Positions 17,011-26,407 are shown, numbered from the stretch's first letter. The stretch is 42,000 nucleotides of DNA from Actinomycetota bacterium (GCA_020161315.1 JAIUOH010000028.1:1-42000), one strand, 5' to 3'. Notes: generated by a model from the sequence alone, not told the origin. Numbers and translations are program-made.

Positions 17011-17637
17011 GTGACCCAGGTAGTGCTCGCCTCGCACAACGCTCACAAGCTCGAAGAGCTGCGTCGCATTCTCGCCCCGCTCGTGCCCGGCATCGAGCTC
17101 ATCGGCTACGACGGGCCCGAGCCCGTCGAGAACGGTGTGACCTTTGAACAAAACGCGCTGCTGAAGGCTCGCGCCGCGGCTGAGCACACCGGGCTACCCG
17201 CGATTGCCGACGACTCGGGCATCTCGGTCGACGTGTTGGGTGGCTGCCCGGGCATCTTCTCGGCGCGATGGGGTGGCCCCGCGCGCAACGATCAGGCGAA
17301 TGTCGATCTGCTGCTGTGGCAGCTCTCTGACCTCGTCGATGAACACCGAGGGGCGGCGTTCATGTGCGCCGCCGCGCTCGCGCTGCCTTCGCTCCCTGCG
17401 CCTGTCGAAGGGAACGAAGGTACAGAATCTCACGAGGTCGCCGTGCTCGAGGCCTGGCGCGGATCGGTGCTACGCGCCCCGGCGGGTGAGGGTGGCTTCG
17501 GCTACGACCCGATCTTCTTGCCAGAGGGCGAGACACGTTCGGCCGCGCAGCTGACGGCCGAAGAGAAAGACGCGGTCTCGCATCGCCGCCGCGCGTTTAC
17601 CGCGCTTTCGACGGAGCTGCTGAGGAGGCTGCCATGA
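17011..17637 (+). CDS. rdgB: Non-canonical purine NTP pyrophosphatase (RdgB/HAM1)
   Basis: A 208-residue housecleaning enzyme that hydrolyses ITP, dITP and XTP to monophosphates. VLASHNAHKLEEL, ADDSGISVDVLGG, GGFGYDPIFLPEG and the C-terminal SHRRRAF are the family motifs. The start is GTG at 17011, 8 bases after rph. The odd part is residues about 125-145 (ALPSLPAPVEGNEGTESHEV), where homologues have a short beta-turn. This stretch is encoded by a copy of a repeat also found between genes (see 17386-17420). The stop overlaps the next gene as ATGA. Confidence 0.94.
   Translation: MTQVVLASHNAHKLEELRRILAPLVPGIELIGYDGPEPVENGVTFEQNALLKARAAAEHTGLPAIADDSGISVDVLGGCPGIFSARWGGPARNDQANVDLLLWQLSDLVDEHRGAAFMCAAALALPSLPAPVEGNEGTESHEVAVLEAWRGSVLRAPAGEGGFGYDPIFLPEGETRSAAQLTAEEKDAVSHRRRAFTALSTELLRRLP
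17386..17420. repeat. Copy of the GCCTGTCGAAGGG repeat inside rdgB
   Basis: The segment reads CCTTCG ... CGAAGG as outer arms with CCC/GGG inside, enclosing TGCGCCTGTCGAA. It matches the intergenic copy at 28775-28799 at about 22 of 25 positions. It is translated in frame without disrupting rdgB. Confidence 0.65.
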
Positions 17638-20600
17638 ACGAAGCGGGTGGGCTCATTCGCCCCGATGTGACCGAGGCCGATGCCGCGCGCATCGCGTTCG
17701 AAAACTACGGCATCGAGGCCGTCGCAAGCGAGCTTGGTAGCAACCAGGACCGCAACTTTCTACTCACCGAGCCAGATGGCGCGAAGAGTGTGCTGCGCAT
17801 TGACAACCCGGCCTTTAGCGATCAGGCGCGCGAGGCACAGCACGCCGCGCTCGACGCGTACCGTGCAGCCGGGGTGACCGTCGCGAGCATGCTGCCGGGC
17901 CTCGGCGGCGAGATCACGCAGCGCTGGGGCGGTTTCGCCGCCAGGCGCAGCGAATTTGCCGCGGGCGAGCCTATGCTCGACTGCGGCTACTTCGCCCCCG
18001 TTGTGCTCGCAGAGTTCGGCGCACTCGCGGCCGCGTCTGTGAACGCGCTCGCTACGCTCACGCATGCGGGGCTCGAAATTCAGAGCATCTGGGACATGCG
18101 CGTAGCCCACAGCGAGACGTTGCGCCTCGCGGCCTCGATTGAAGATGAGGCGTTGCGATCCCGCGTGCTCAAAACTGCAAACGAGGCCAATGAAGCCATC
18201 GCCCTCGTCGCCGACAAACTGCCGGTGCAGGCGATTCACGGCGACCTCACCGACGACAACGTCATGGGCGTGCGCGGTGACGACACCAGGCTGCACCCGC
18301 ACACCGTGCTCGACCTCGGTGACCTGAGCTACGGCTGGCGCGTGGCCGAGCTCGCGGTGACCATCAGTTCGCTGCTGCATCACGAGCCGGAGCGCCCGCT
18401 CACCACGCTGCGCACCGTGCGCGCGTTTCACGCCGACGCCCCGCTGTCTGCTGCCGAGGCGCGCGCGGTGTGGCCGCTGGTTTCGCTTCGGGCCGCACTG
18501 CTGGTTGCGAGCGGCTGGCGACAGCTACAGATTGACGGTGACAATGACTACGCGCGGGATCGTATTGCCGGTGAGCATGCGATCTTCGACGCGGCCACCC
18601 TGTTTCCGCTTGCCGAGATGACCGAGCAGGTGCTCGCGACACTTGGCTACCAGGGCATCGCCGTGGGCGGCGAGCTCAAGCTCGTGATGGCCCCCGTTGC
18701 AGTTTCAACGACGAGTCAGGTCGGCCCGCTGCGCTCGCTGCTGCCGTGGCTTGTTGGCGCCGTAACCGTGCTCGACCTTGGGGTTGAGAGCGAGGCCCTC
18801 GAAAGCGGCAAATGGCTTGACGGTGACGCCGATGCTGCACTCGTCGAGGGCGCGTTGGCGGCTGGTGCAACCGCGGCCGTGCTGCCGTATGGTGTGTACC
18901 GGCTCACCGGCACCGCCGTCGATTCGGTCGATGCCGCGGCAACGTGGTCGGCTGATACCGAAATCTGGGTGCGTGGCGGGCTGAACGGCGAGGTGCACGC
19001 TCCGCTCGCGGGTACGGTCGCCGGCTTCTCGGACGGCTTCGTCGAGATCGATACCGCAGATGGCTGGCGCCTGCAGATCAGCGGTTTGCGCGCGGAAGTC
19101 GAGCTTGGCTCAGAAATCGAGGTCGGCGCGTCAATCGGCACACTCAACGATCTCGCCGAAAGCGATGTGCCCCAGCGCCTCGTCGTCGGGCTGCGTCGCC
19201 GCGACGTGCCCCGTGCGGTTCCGTTCCTTGCGGCAGGAGAGGCTGCCAAGCCGCTCATGCTCGCCCCAGAGCGTGTGCCGGCGTGGCGTCGTTTTACACA
19301 CGACCCTGCCGAGATCCTCGGCCTAAAATCTTTTGCTCAACGCGACGAATCTGGCGACGAGCAGCTGCGACGCGAGCAAATCTTCGCGAGTGCGCAAGAG
19401 CGCTACTACGAAGAGCCGATGCAGATCGAGCGCGGCTGGCGACACCACCTCGTTGACACGACGGGGCGCGCGTACATCGACATGGTGAACAACGTGACCG
19501 GGCTTGGTCACGGCCATCCCGGCGTCGCCGATGCGATGAACCGGCAGATTCGCGTGCTCAACACCAACTCGCGCTTCTTGTATCGGGAGCTCGCCGAATA
19601 CAGCGAGCGACTGCTTGCGCTGCTGCCGGAGTCGGCGCGCACTGCCAGCGAGGGCCGCGACGCGCTCGATACCGTGCTGCTCGTAAACAGTGGCTCTGAA
19701 GCAGTCGACTTGGCGCTCAGACTCGCGCAGGCCGCGTCGGGACGCAAGACGATTATCGCGCTGCGCGAGGCCTACCATGGCTGGACCATGGCGTCTGATG
19801 GCGTCACCACGAGTGCATACGATAACCCGTACGCGCTTGAGAACCGACCCGACTGGGTGCACGTGGCCGACGTACCGAACCGATTCAGGGGCACACACCG
19901 CGGCGCTGCTGACGATGCTTCAGTTGGCGCTTCATACGCCGCAGATTTGAGGGAGGATCTGCGCGCGCTCGAGGCCAGCGGTCGCCCTGTTGGTGGCTTC
20001 ATTTGCGAGTCCGTGCTCGGTAACGCAGGGGGAGTGGTGCTGCCCTCGGGGTATCTCTCTGCTGCGTATGACGCGGTGCGCGCGGCCGGTGGCCTGTGCA
20101 TTGCCGACGAGGTGCAGGTGGGATTCGGGCGCATGGGCTCGTCGTTCTGGGGCTTCGAACAGTCGGGCGTGACACCAGACATCATCTCGATTGCGAAGCC
20201 GATGGGCAACGGGTTTCCGATCGGCGGGGTCATCACTTCAAAGCGCATTGCCGATGCCCTCGCGTCGCAGGGGCAGTTCTTCTCGTCAGCGGGCGGCAAT
20301 CCGCTGTCGTGCCGGGTCGGCATCGCCGTGCTCGACGCGATGCGCGACGAGGGGCTGCAAGAGAACGCGCGGGTCGTCGGTGCGCGCCTTGCGGCGGGCT
20401 TCGCGTCTCTCGCCGAGCGACACTCGATCGTGGGGCCGATTCACGGCGAGGGGCTCTACCTCGGCGTCGAACTGGTGCGCGACCGCGAGACGATGGAGCC
20501 CGCGACCGCCGAGGCTGCCGCGATCTGCGAGCGACTGCGCGAGCTCGGCGTAATCGTGTTGACGACCTCTGAACGCTCGAACGTGCTCAAGGTGAAGCCG

Positions 20601-20675
20601 CCGCTCTGCCTCACGGCCGAGAGCGCAGACTTCGTTGTCACCCAGCTTGATCGGGTGCTGACCGAGGGGTGGTGA
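17634..20675 (+). CDS. Fusion: APH-type kinase / M23-like domain / class III aminotransferase (amino-alcohol phosphate phospho-lyase)
   Basis: A 1013-residue three-part protein. Residues about 10-330 form a choline/hydroxylysine-kinase-like APH fold, with the catalytic loop HGDLTDDN at 202-209 and metal-binding DLGD at 227-230. Residues about 340-530 contain an M23/biotinyl-like beta domain (VHAPLAGTVAGFSDGFVEI) without an obvious metal-site HxH. Residues about 565-1013 are a class III PLP enzyme: NSGSEAVDLAL, YHGWTMA, DEVQVGFGRMGSSFWGFE, and the PLP lysine K855 in SIAKPMGNG. In animals the separate homologues are hydroxylysine kinase and the phospho-lyases AGXT2L1/AGXT2L2. Here one chain would phosphorylate an amino alcohol and then eliminate phosphate and ammonia. 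The substrate is unknown. It overlaps rdgB by ATGA. Confidence 0.88.
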   Translation: MNEAGGLIRPDVTEADAARIAFENYGIEAVASELGSNQDRNFLLTEPDGAKSVLRIDNPAFSDQAREAQHAALDAYRAAGVTVASMLPGLGGEITQRWGGFAARRSEFAAGEPMLDCGYFAPVVLAEFGALAAASVNALATLTHAGLEIQSIWDMRVAHSETLRLAASIEDEALRSRVLKTANEANEAIALVADKLPVQAIHGDLTDDNVMGVRGDDTRLHPHTVLDLGDLSYGWRVAELAVTISSLLHHEPERPLTTLRTVRAFHADAPLSAAEARAVWPLVSLRAALLVASGWRQLQIDGDNDYARDRIAGEHAIFDAATLFPLAEMTEQVLATLGYQGIAVGGELKLVMAPVAVSTTSQVGPLRSLLPWLVGAVTVLDLGVESEALESGKWLDGDADAALVEGALAAGATAAVLPYGVYRLTGTAVDSVDAAATWSADTEIWVRGGLNGEVHAPLAGTVAGFSDGFVEIDTADGWRLQISGLRAEVELGSEIEVGASIGTLNDLAESDVPQRLVVGLRRRDVPRAVPFLAAGEAAKPLMLAPERVPAWRRFTHDPAEILGLKSFAQRDESGDEQLRREQIFASAQERYYEEPMQIERGWRHHLVDTTGRAYIDMVNNVTGLGHGHPGVADAMNRQIRVLNTNSRFLYRELAEYSERLLALLPESARTASEGRDALDTVLLVNSGSEAVDLALRLAQAASGRKTIIALREAYHGWTMASDGVTTSAYDNPYALENRPDWVHVADVPNRFRGTHRGAADDASVGASYAADLREDLRALEASGRPVGGFICESVLGNAGGVVLPSGYLSAAYDAVRAAGGLCIADEVQVGFGRMGSSFWGFEQSGVTPDIISIAKPMGNGFPIGGVITSKRIADALASQGQFFSSAGGNPLSCRVGIAVLDAMRDEGLQENARVVGARLAAGFASLAERHSIVGPIHGEGLYLGVELVRDRETMEPATAEAAAICERLRELGVIVLTTSERSNVLKVKPPLCLTAESADFVVTQLDRVLTEGW

Positions 20676-20714
20676 TCCTCAGCGAGCCTGCTGGTACGAG
20701 GGTGACTCAGGGCG

Positions 20715-20720
20715 TACTAA
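20715..20720 (+). promoter_or_regulatory. -10 element of the tRNA-Leu promoter
   Basis: TACTAA lies 13 bases upstream of the mature tRNA 5' end. The hexamer 17 bases further up (TGGTAC, 20692-20697) is a poor -35. Confidence 0.35.
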
Positions 20721-20733
20721 GCTAGAGAGGTTC

Positions 20734-20815
<82 letters not shown>

Positions 20816-20820
20816 CGAAC

Positions 20821-20853
20821 AGAGGCGATGAGATCAAAGATCTCATCGCCTCT
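20821..20853 (+). terminator. Terminator hairpin after tRNA-Leu
   Basis: A perfect 15-bp inverted repeat, AGAGGCGATGAGATC with GATCTCATCGCCTCT, has a 3-base AAA loop and starts 5 bases after the tRNA. It also lies downstream of the minus-strand gene at 20913-21209, so it can serve both directions. Confidence 0.85.
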
Positions 20854-20912
20854 TGCGTTCGCGCGCATCGTGGTGACTTTCACCCTGTGGGTTCAGCGGC
20901 GCGGTCACACAG

Positions 20913-21209
20913 CTACACCCACGGTTGGCGAAACGCGTACCTGCCGTCGATGAAGACGTCGATGTAGCTGGCACCGCCGTCGATGACCTGCTGCGCGATA
21001 AAACGCACCGACACCGTGTGCTTCTCGTTCGCGCCGACTTCGAGATCGAACACGTTTGGCATGAGATTGCCGAGGTTGCCGCCGCTGTCGATCGCGAGCA
21101 TGCCGTCAACGTGAATCGTGACACGGTTGCGAAGCCCAGCGACCTCGACTGCCACTTTGTGCACCTCGTGTGCGCCGACCGTGAACGTGAAGCTTCTCGA
21201 CCCAATCAT
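20913..21209 (-). CDS. Small beta-rich protein with an internal duplication, unknown function
   Basis: A 98-residue protein of alternating hydrophobic and polar residues, with no signal peptide or membrane segment. It contains two similar halves: FTFTVGAHEVHKVAVEV followed by VTIHVDGMLA, and FDLEVGANEKHTVSVRF followed by YIDVFIDGRYAFRQ. The shared pattern is VGAxExHxVxV then a VDG/IDG turn, which suggests a two-repeat beta-sandwich. It recalls FAIM-type proteins, but I would not assign it. The ATG at 21209 starts at the first repeat. An in-frame ATG at 21251 would add 14 residues. It is alone on the minus strand between the tRNA terminator and the antiporter. The exact start is uncertain. Confidence 0.65.
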   Translation of the reverse strand: MIGSRSFTFTVGAHEVHKVAVEVAGLRNRVTIHVDGMLAIDSGGNLGNLMPNVFDLEVGANEKHTVSVRFIAQQVIDGGASYIDVFIDGRYAFRQPWV

Positions 21210-21319
21210 GGTTCCACTCAACCACAGTTTCTGGCAATGCAAGGCTCGCATTGTGGCAGGGCGTATGCTCGTGCCAGGATCGGCGCATCTGCCAAACCGC
21301 GTGAACCCAGGAGGCGCGT

Positions 21320-22450
21320 ATGAGCTTTGCCCTGCTTGCGCTTATCTGTGCCGTGGCGATTCTTGGCCCGCTGCTCAGCCTCGGCAAAATGCTCCGAGTG
21401 CCCGTGGTGATCGGCGAGCTTGCGGTGGGCGTGGTGTTCGGCTCGACCGGATTTGGCTTGCTCGATGCGAAAGACCCGACGCTTGAGTTTCTCGCGCAGA
21501 TCGGGTTTGCCCTGGTCATGTTCGTTGCCGGTAGTCACGTGCCGATCCGGCAGCCTGCGATGGTGGGTGGCCTCGGCCGGGGCGCACTCCGGGCGATCGG
21601 TATTGCTGTGGTTTCGGTGCCGCTGGGTATCGGAATCGCTTCGTTCTTTGGTACTGATCACGCTGCCCTGTATGCGGTACTCATTGCCTCCTCGTCGGCG
21701 ACTATCGTGATGCCAGCTCTCGGGGGAGCCGAGGTGCGAAGCCAAGCGGGTTTGCAAATGCTTGCCCAGATCGCGATCGCCGATGCGCTCTGCATTATCG
21801 CGGTGCCGCTCGTGCTCGACCCGGCACATGTTGCCCGGTCAGCGTTGGGCGCGGTTGCGGTGCTCGCGGTCGCTGGGGTGTTCTTTCTCGGGCTCAACTG
21901 GGCCGAACGCAGCGGGCGGCAGGCGCGCATACGCGAGGTGAGCAAGGAGCGCAGCCTCGCGATGGAGCTGCGTATCAACCTCGCCCTGCTGTTCACGCTC
22001 GCAGCGCTTGCGACAGCGATGCATGTTTCGGTGATGCTTGCCGGGTTCGCGATGGGCTTGGCCGTCGCCGCGGTGGGGGAGCCGCGCCGCGTCGCGAACC
22101 AGACCTTCGCGCTCACAGAGGGTTTTCTCGGCCCGATCTTCTTTGTCTGGTTGGGTGCCTCGCTCGACTTGCGCCAGCTTATCGCCGACCCGGCCGCGAT
22201 CTGGCTCGGAGTGGCGCTCGGGCTTGCAGCCCTGCTCGCGCACGGGCTCGGCGCGCTGACCAAGCAGCCGCTCCCGATTGCAATCTCGACCGCTGCGCAA
22301 CTCGGTGTGCCAGTGGGCGCCGCCGCGCTCGGCAACACGATGGGGGTGCTTGGCTCGAGCGAAGCGGCTGCGCTGCTGCTCGGTGCGCTCATCACCATCG
22401 GCGCGGTCACGCTGGTGAACCGCAGAGTGGTGGCGCTCGTTACGAAGTGA
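21320..22450 (+). CDS. Cation:proton antiporter (CPA2/KefB-like)
   Basis: A 376-residue integral membrane protein. About 11-12 hydrophobic segments begin at residue 2 (FALLALICAVAILGPLLSLG). VPVVIGELAVGVVFGSTGFG is typical of the first re-entrant region of CPA2 exchangers. ALYAVLIASSSATIVMPALG and GFLGPIFFVWLGASLDL are further family motifs. There is no C-terminal TrkA-N regulatory domain, so it is the short form. It would exchange Na+ or K+ for protons; ion preference cannot be told. GGAGG precedes the ATG. It converges on the ABC exporter genes. Confidence 0.87.
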   Translation: MSFALLALICAVAILGPLLSLGKMLRVPVVIGELAVGVVFGSTGFGLLDAKDPTLEFLAQIGFALVMFVAGSHVPIRQPAMVGGLGRGALRAIGIAVVSVPLGIGIASFFGTDHAALYAVLIASSSATIVMPALGGAEVRSQAGLQMLAQIAIADALCIIAVPLVLDPAHVARSALGAVAVLAVAGVFFLGLNWAERSGRQARIREVSKERSLAMELRINLALLFTLAALATAMHVSVMLAGFAMGLAVAAVGEPRRVANQTFALTEGFLGPIFFVWLGASLDLRQLIADPAAIWLGVALGLAALLAHGLGALTKQPLPIAISTAAQLGVPVGAAALGNTMGVLGSSEAAALLLGALITIGAVTLVNRRVVALVTK

Positions 22451-22460
22451 TCGCAGCGAG

Positions 22461-22499
22461 AAGCACCGATCACTTCGACAAGTTCAGTGAACGGTGCTT
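22461..22499. repeat. Palindromic repeat related to CTTCGACAAG-type elements
   Basis: AAGCACCG (22461-22468) and TCACT (22470-22474) pair with AGTGA (22486-22490) and CGGTGCTT (22492-22499), one A-A mismatch apart, around the loop TCGACAAGTTC. It lies just after the antiporter stop and may act as a terminator. The core CTTCGACAAGTTCAG is related in sequence to the copies at 17386, 28775 and 32751. Confidence 0.6.
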
Positions 22500-22527
22500 A
22501 CCCGCTGTGACTAAGTGAGGCCAGAAG

Positions 22528-22570
22528 CCTTCTATTTCTCGGTTAGGTCATCTAAACGAGAAATAGAAGG
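22528..22570. terminator. Bidirectional terminator between convergent genes
   Basis: A perfect 14-bp inverted repeat, CCTTCTATTTCTCG (22528-22541) and CGAGAAATAGAAGG (22557-22570), is extended by TTAG/CTAA in the loop. It sits between the antiporter (ends 22450) and the minus-strand ABC gene (ends 22585). Confidence 0.8.
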
Positions 22571-22584
22571 ATCTAGCAGGCCCA

Positions 22585-24411
22585 CTACACCAGCGACTCC
22601 TGCCACGCGCGGTGCAGCGCGGCAAACTTGCCGTCGGTGGCGATCAGTGCCGCAGGGGTGCCGTCTTCGACGACCTTGCCGTGCTGCATCACCAGCACGC
22701 GATCAGCAATTGCCACCGTCGAGAGGCGATGCGCAATGATGATCGCTGTGCGGTCGGCAAGCAGCGTCTGCAGCGCGTCTTGCACGAGACGCTCGCTTGG
22801 CAGATCGAGCGAGGCGGTTGCCTCGTCGAGAATGAGCACGGCGGGGTTCGCGAGAAACGCGCGCGCAAACGAGATCAGCTGGCGCTGGCCCGCAGACACG
22901 CGCCCTCCGCGCTTGTTCACGTCGGTGTCGTAGCCGTCTGGCAGTCTCCGAATGAAGTCGTCTGCACCCACCGCACGGGCGGCCGCGCGGATCTCTTCGG
23001 GCGTCGCATCGGGCTTTCCGAGCGCAATGTTCTCGGCGACCGTACCGCTGAAGAGATATGCCTCTTGCGTCACCATTACGATGGCTCTGCGTAAATCTTC
23101 TGGCGAGAGATCGCGCAGATCGACGCCGTCGAGCGAAAGCGCGCCGGTCGTCGGGTCGTAAAAGCGCGCGACGAGTTTCGCGAGGGTCGATTTGCCCGCA
23201 CCGGTCGTACCGACGAGCGCGATCGTTTGCCCGGCGGGAATCACAAGATCGCACTCTGAAAGCACGGTGCGGCCATCGCCAGAACCCCCGTAGCCAAAGC
23301 TGACCCCGTCGAAACGAAGCTCGCCCCTCGCCTCTCGAAGCGCGACGGGGTGCTCGGGATCCTTGACCGTGGGCGACTCTTCGAGCACCCCAGATACCTT
23401 CTCGAGTGCCGCAACCGCCGACTGATACGAGTTCAAGAACATCGCGACGTCTTCGAGCGGGCCGAAGAAGTTGCGCACGTAGAGCACGGCCGCGAGCAGC
23501 ACGCCGATCGCGAGCCCACCATCGGTCACGCGAAGCGCGCCCCAGAGCAGCACCACCGCGACGGTGACGTTGCCGAGCAGCACGAGGCCGGGGTCGAGCA
23601 CGCCGAAGAGGTTCACGACGCGAAGGTTTGCGCGGCGATAATCGTCAGACACCTCGGCAAACACGCGGTCGTTGCGCTTCTCGCGACGAAACGCCTGCAC
23701 CGCACGAATGCCCGTCATCGTCTCGACGAACTGCACGATGAGGCGTGCGCTGACCACGCGGGTCGCGCGAAAGCCCTTCTGCGATTCGATCACAAACCAC
23801 CACATGAGCAGGCCGAGCGGCACACCCATGCCCACGAGCACCAGGCCGCTGCGCCAGTCGATCAAGAACAGCGCGATCAGTGTGAAGGCGCCGAGCAGCA
23901 CGGCGTCGATCAGTTCGCTCAGGCTGCCGTCGAGCAGCTCTTGGATTGACTCGAGATCACTCGTCTGGCGCGAGATGATGCGGCCAGAAGTGTAGCCCTC
24001 GTGAAACTCGAGGCTGAGCCGCTGCGTGTGCCTGAAGATGCGCGTGCGCAGCTCAATCATCACGGCTTGCGTGAGGCGCGCAATCAGCACCACGTACCAA
24101 CCGGCGAGCGCGGCGCCGCCGCCACCGACCACGAGGTATGCGAGGGTGATGCCTACGGCGGGCAGCCACTCGCCGCGTTCGATGGCGAGGGGCAGTGCGT
24201 CGTCGATGCCCCAGGCGATGAGGCTCGGCCCGATCGCTCGCAGCACCGCAGAAACAACGACCACGGCGACGGTGAGCACGATCAGTTTTTTGAAGGGGCG
24301 CAGGATCGACCACAGTAGGCGCAGCGAACGCCGCCTGATGGCGCGGCTCTCTTCACGGGTGTAGCTCTCGCGGTCTTCACCGCGGGTGCCCAGCACGCTT
24401 TCGGGGCTCAT
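22585..24411 (-). CDS. ABC exporter, fused permease-ATPase, consensus-site subunit
   Basis: A 608-residue half-transporter. The membrane domain with six helices spans about residues 40-330, and the nucleotide-binding domain about 360-600. Walker A is GTTGAGKST. Walker [13 protein letters not shown] keeps the catalytic glutamate. The signature is VSAGQ instead of LSGGQ. This is the pattern of the B-type subunit in heterodimeric multidrug exporters such as TM288 or BmrD, whose altered signature completes the partner's inactive site. Its ATG overlaps the end of the partner gene (ATGA), so the two are made together. The substrate is unknown; drugs or peptides are plausible. Confidence 0.92.
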   Translation of the reverse strand: MSPESVLGTRGEDRESYTREESRAIRRRSLRLLWSILRPFKKLIVLTVAVVVVSAVLRAIGPSLIAWGIDDALPLAIERGEWLPAVGITLAYLVVGGGGAALAGWYVVLIARLTQAVMIELRTRIFRHTQRLSLEFHEGYTSGRIISRQTSDLESIQELLDGSLSELIDAVLLGAFTLIALFLIDWRSGLVLVGMGVPLGLLMWWFVIESQKGFRATRVVSARLIVQFVETMTGIRAVQAFRREKRNDRVFAEVSDDYRRANLRVVNLFGVLDPGLVLLGNVTVAVVLLWGALRVTDGGLAIGVLLAAVLYVRNFFGPLEDVAMFLNSYQSAVAALEKVSGVLEESPTVKDPEHPVALREARGELRFDGVSFGYGGSGDGRTVLSECDLVIPAGQTIALVGTTGAGKSTLAKLVARFYDPTTGALSLDGVDLRDLSPEDLRRAIVMVTQEAYLFSGTVAENIALGKPDATPEEIRAAARAVGADDFIRRLPDGYDTDVNKRGGRVSAGQRQLISFARAFLANPAVLILDEATASLDLPSERLVQDALQTLLADRTAIIIAHRLSTVAIADRVLVMQHGKVVEDGTPAALIATDGKFAALHRAWQESLV

Positions 24412-26252
24412 CGTGACACCTCCTCTCGGGTGCTCGTAGATCGATTGGGCTCGTCTGAGACCGTGGTTCGTTCGGGTCGCTCGGTCTCGAGCGACGAAAT
24501 CAGGTAGCGGTAGTGCTCGCTCGTGCGCAGCAAATCACTGTGGGTGCCGATCTCGGTCACCACGCCGCCGCGCATCACCGCAACCCGATCGGCCATTGCC
24601 ACGGTCGACGGTCGGTGCGCGACGATGAGCGCGGTCGTGTCCGAGAGCACGCGACGCAATGCTGCCTCTACGAGCGCCTCAGTGTCGACGTCGAGCGCCG
24701 ATAGCGGGTCGTCGAGCACCAGCACGTCGGGTGCCGCAGCGACCACGCGCGCGAGCGCGAGCCGCTGTCTCTGGCCACCCGACAGGCTTAGACCTTCTTC
24801 GCCGACCTCGGTGTCGAGGCCGTCGGGCAGCTCATACGCGAAGCCCGCCTGAGCTACCTCAAGCGCTTCGCGCAGTACCTGATCGGCCTCGGGGCTTTCG
24901 AGGTCAAGATCGCCCCGGCCGAGCAGCACATTCTCGCGCACGCTCGCAGAGAAGAGGATCGGCTCTTCGAATGCCACGCCGATGCGGCGGCGCAGCTCTT
25001 CGAGCGGCAGCTCGCGCACGTCGACGCCGTCGAGTTCGACGGAACCTGAGCTCACATCGTAGAGCCTCGTCGGCAGCGTCGTGAGCGTTGTCTTACCGCT
25101 GCCCGTTGCGCCGACGAGCGCAAGCGTTTCGCCGGGCACGAGGGCCAGGTTCAATCCGTTCAGCAGGTCGAGTTCGCCACTCGGGGCATCGGAGAACCGA
25201 AAGTGCACATCGCGAAACACGAGCTCGCCGCGGGGGTGCGCGATAGCCCGGGGCTCGGCCGGGTCGGTAATCACGATCTCGGCGTCGAACACCTCGAAGA
25301 TACGGTCTGTCGCAGTGCGAGCATCAATCATGAACGAGAAGAGAAAACCTAATGAGTTCATGGGCCACCTGAGGGCGGCCGCGAGTGCAAAGAACGCGAA
25401 GAGCTCGCCGACGCTGAGCTGGCCCAGGCTGACCAACACCACACCGGTCATCAGGCACAGCCCGATCGCGAGCACCGGCACCATGTCGTACCAGAACCAG
25501 ATCAACCCGACCTCGCGGGCCTTGCGCAGCTCGGTGCCGCGCAGCGACTCGGCCTGCCTGCGAAACTGGCCGAGCGCGTGGCCGCCGCGACCGAAGGCTT
25601 TGAGTACGCGAATGCCGTGCACGCTCTCTTCCACCGAGGTTGCGAGGTCGCCCGATTGATCCTGGCTCTTGCGTGAGAGTGCGCCGTAGACCTGCTCGAA
25701 GCGGTAACCGACCACCCATATGGGAAGTGAGGCGATAAAGAACACCGTGCCGAGCGCCCAGTGCCAGCGAAACAGGAGACCGGTGCCGACGAGCATCGTG
25801 AGCACATTTACGAGCAGCATGATCGCGCCGAAAGTGAGCCAGCGGCGAATCAACCCGATGTCTTGCATCATGCGGCTGAGCAGCTGACCCGATTGCCAGC
25901 GGTCGTGAAAGGAGACCTGCAAGCGCTGCAGGCGCTCGTAGAACGCCTGGCGAATCGAGAACTCGACCTCGGTCATGGGGCGCAGCACGAATGCGCGCCG
26001 CAAGAAGATGAAGAGTGCCTCGGTGACACCAAGGCCGAGCACGGCAAGCGTTGACCATATGATGAGGGCGCGGTCGCCGGTGAGCAGCGGGCCGTCAACG
26101 ACCCACTGCAGCACGATGGGAATCGCGAGGCTCGCGAGCGAGGCGATCAGTGCGGCAATAACGCCACCGATCACCCTTGGCATCGCGGGTTTTGCGAAGG
26201 GGTAGAGCCTCGCGAGCGAACGTGCGAGTGAAAGTGAAGACGAAGAAGTCAT
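24408..26252 (-). CDS. ABC exporter, fused permease-ATPase, degenerate-site subunit
   Basis: A 614-residue half-transporter with an N-terminal six-helix domain (about 20-325) and a C-terminal ATPase. Walker A is GATGSGKT, the signature is canonical LSGGQRQR, but Walker B reads [12 protein letters not shown]. Aspartate replaces the catalytic glutamate, so its own ATP site is probably non-hydrolytic. With the VSAGQ signature of the partner at 22585-24411, this gives one consensus and one degenerate ATP site, as in TM287/288 and BmrCD. It is preceded by a long leader with a 20-codon ORF (26345-26407). The ATG at 26252 has AGGGATC upstream, a weak ribosome site compared with the leader ORF. Confidence 0.92.
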   Translation of the reverse strand: MTSSSSLSLARSLARLYPFAKPAMPRVIGGVIAALIASLASLAIPIVLQWVVDGPLLTGDRALIIWSTLAVLGLGVTEALFIFLRRAFVLRPMTEVEFSIRQAFYERLQRLQVSFHDRWQSGQLLSRMMQDIGLIRRWLTFGAIMLLVNVLTMLVGTGLLFRWHWALGTVFFIASLPIWVVGYRFEQVYGALSRKSQDQSGDLATSVEESVHGIRVLKAFGRGGHALGQFRRQAESLRGTELRKAREVGLIWFWYDMVPVLAIGLCLMTGVVLVSLGQLSVGELFAFFALAAALRWPMNSLGFLFSFMIDARTATDRIFEVFDAEIVITDPAEPRAIAHPRGELVFRDVHFRFSDAPSGELDLLNGLNLALVPGETLALVGATGSGKTTLTTLPTRLYDVSSGSVELDGVDVRELPLEELRRRIGVAFEEPILFSASVRENVLLGRGDLDLESPEADQVLREALEVAQAGFAYELPDGLDTEVGEEGLSLSGGQRQRLALARVVAAAPDVLVLDDPLSALDVDTEALVEAALRRVLSDTTALIVAHRPSTVAMADRVAVMRGGVVTEIGTHSDLLRTSEHYRYLISSLETERPERTTVSDEPNRSTSTREEVSR

Positions 26253-26326
26253 GATCCCTGAGAGAAAAGGTGCCAGGCTCGCGGTGATGCGTTGCGGCGC
26301 AGAAGCTGAAGAGTGAGAACGAAGAG

Positions 26327-26339
26327 GCGGCGTGGCCGC
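26327..26339 (-). promoter_or_regulatory. GC hairpin between leader ORF and exporter gene
   Basis: Read on the minus strand, GCGGC-CAC-GCCGC is a perfect 5-bp stem starting 5 bases after the leader ORF stop. It is followed by CTCTTCGTTCTC, a pyrimidine run. It could be an attenuator. The stem is short, so this is tentative. Confidence 0.35.
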
Positions 26340-26344
26340 GCGGT

Positions 26345-26407
26345 CTAACGCCGGGTCAGCGGGGTGCCCGGAAGAGCAGCGGCTGAGAATTCTCGGTTAT
26401 CGATCAT
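26345..26407 (-). CDS. 20-codon leader ORF upstream of the ABC exporter
   Basis: ATG at 26407 and TAG at 26347-26345 encode a 20-residue peptide starting MIDNREF and ending TPLTRR. It has by far the best ribosome site of the locus: AAAGGAG at 26414-26420, 6 bases before the ATG. It lies 92 bases upstream of the first exporter gene, on the same strand and about 40 bases after a promoter-like sequence. Short peptides with basic C-termini upstream of resistance genes commonly sense ribosome-targeting drugs by stalling. That role here is inference. It is too short to be a normal enzyme, and no downstream product is fused. Confidence 0.55.
   Translation of the reverse strand: MIDNREFSAAALPGTPLTRR

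Noticed and set aside
17634-18620. The APH fold as an aminoglycoside-resistance gene
   Set aside because: The kinase domain is fused to a phospho-lyase, and its N-terminal motifs resemble hydroxylysine kinase, so resistance is unlikely.
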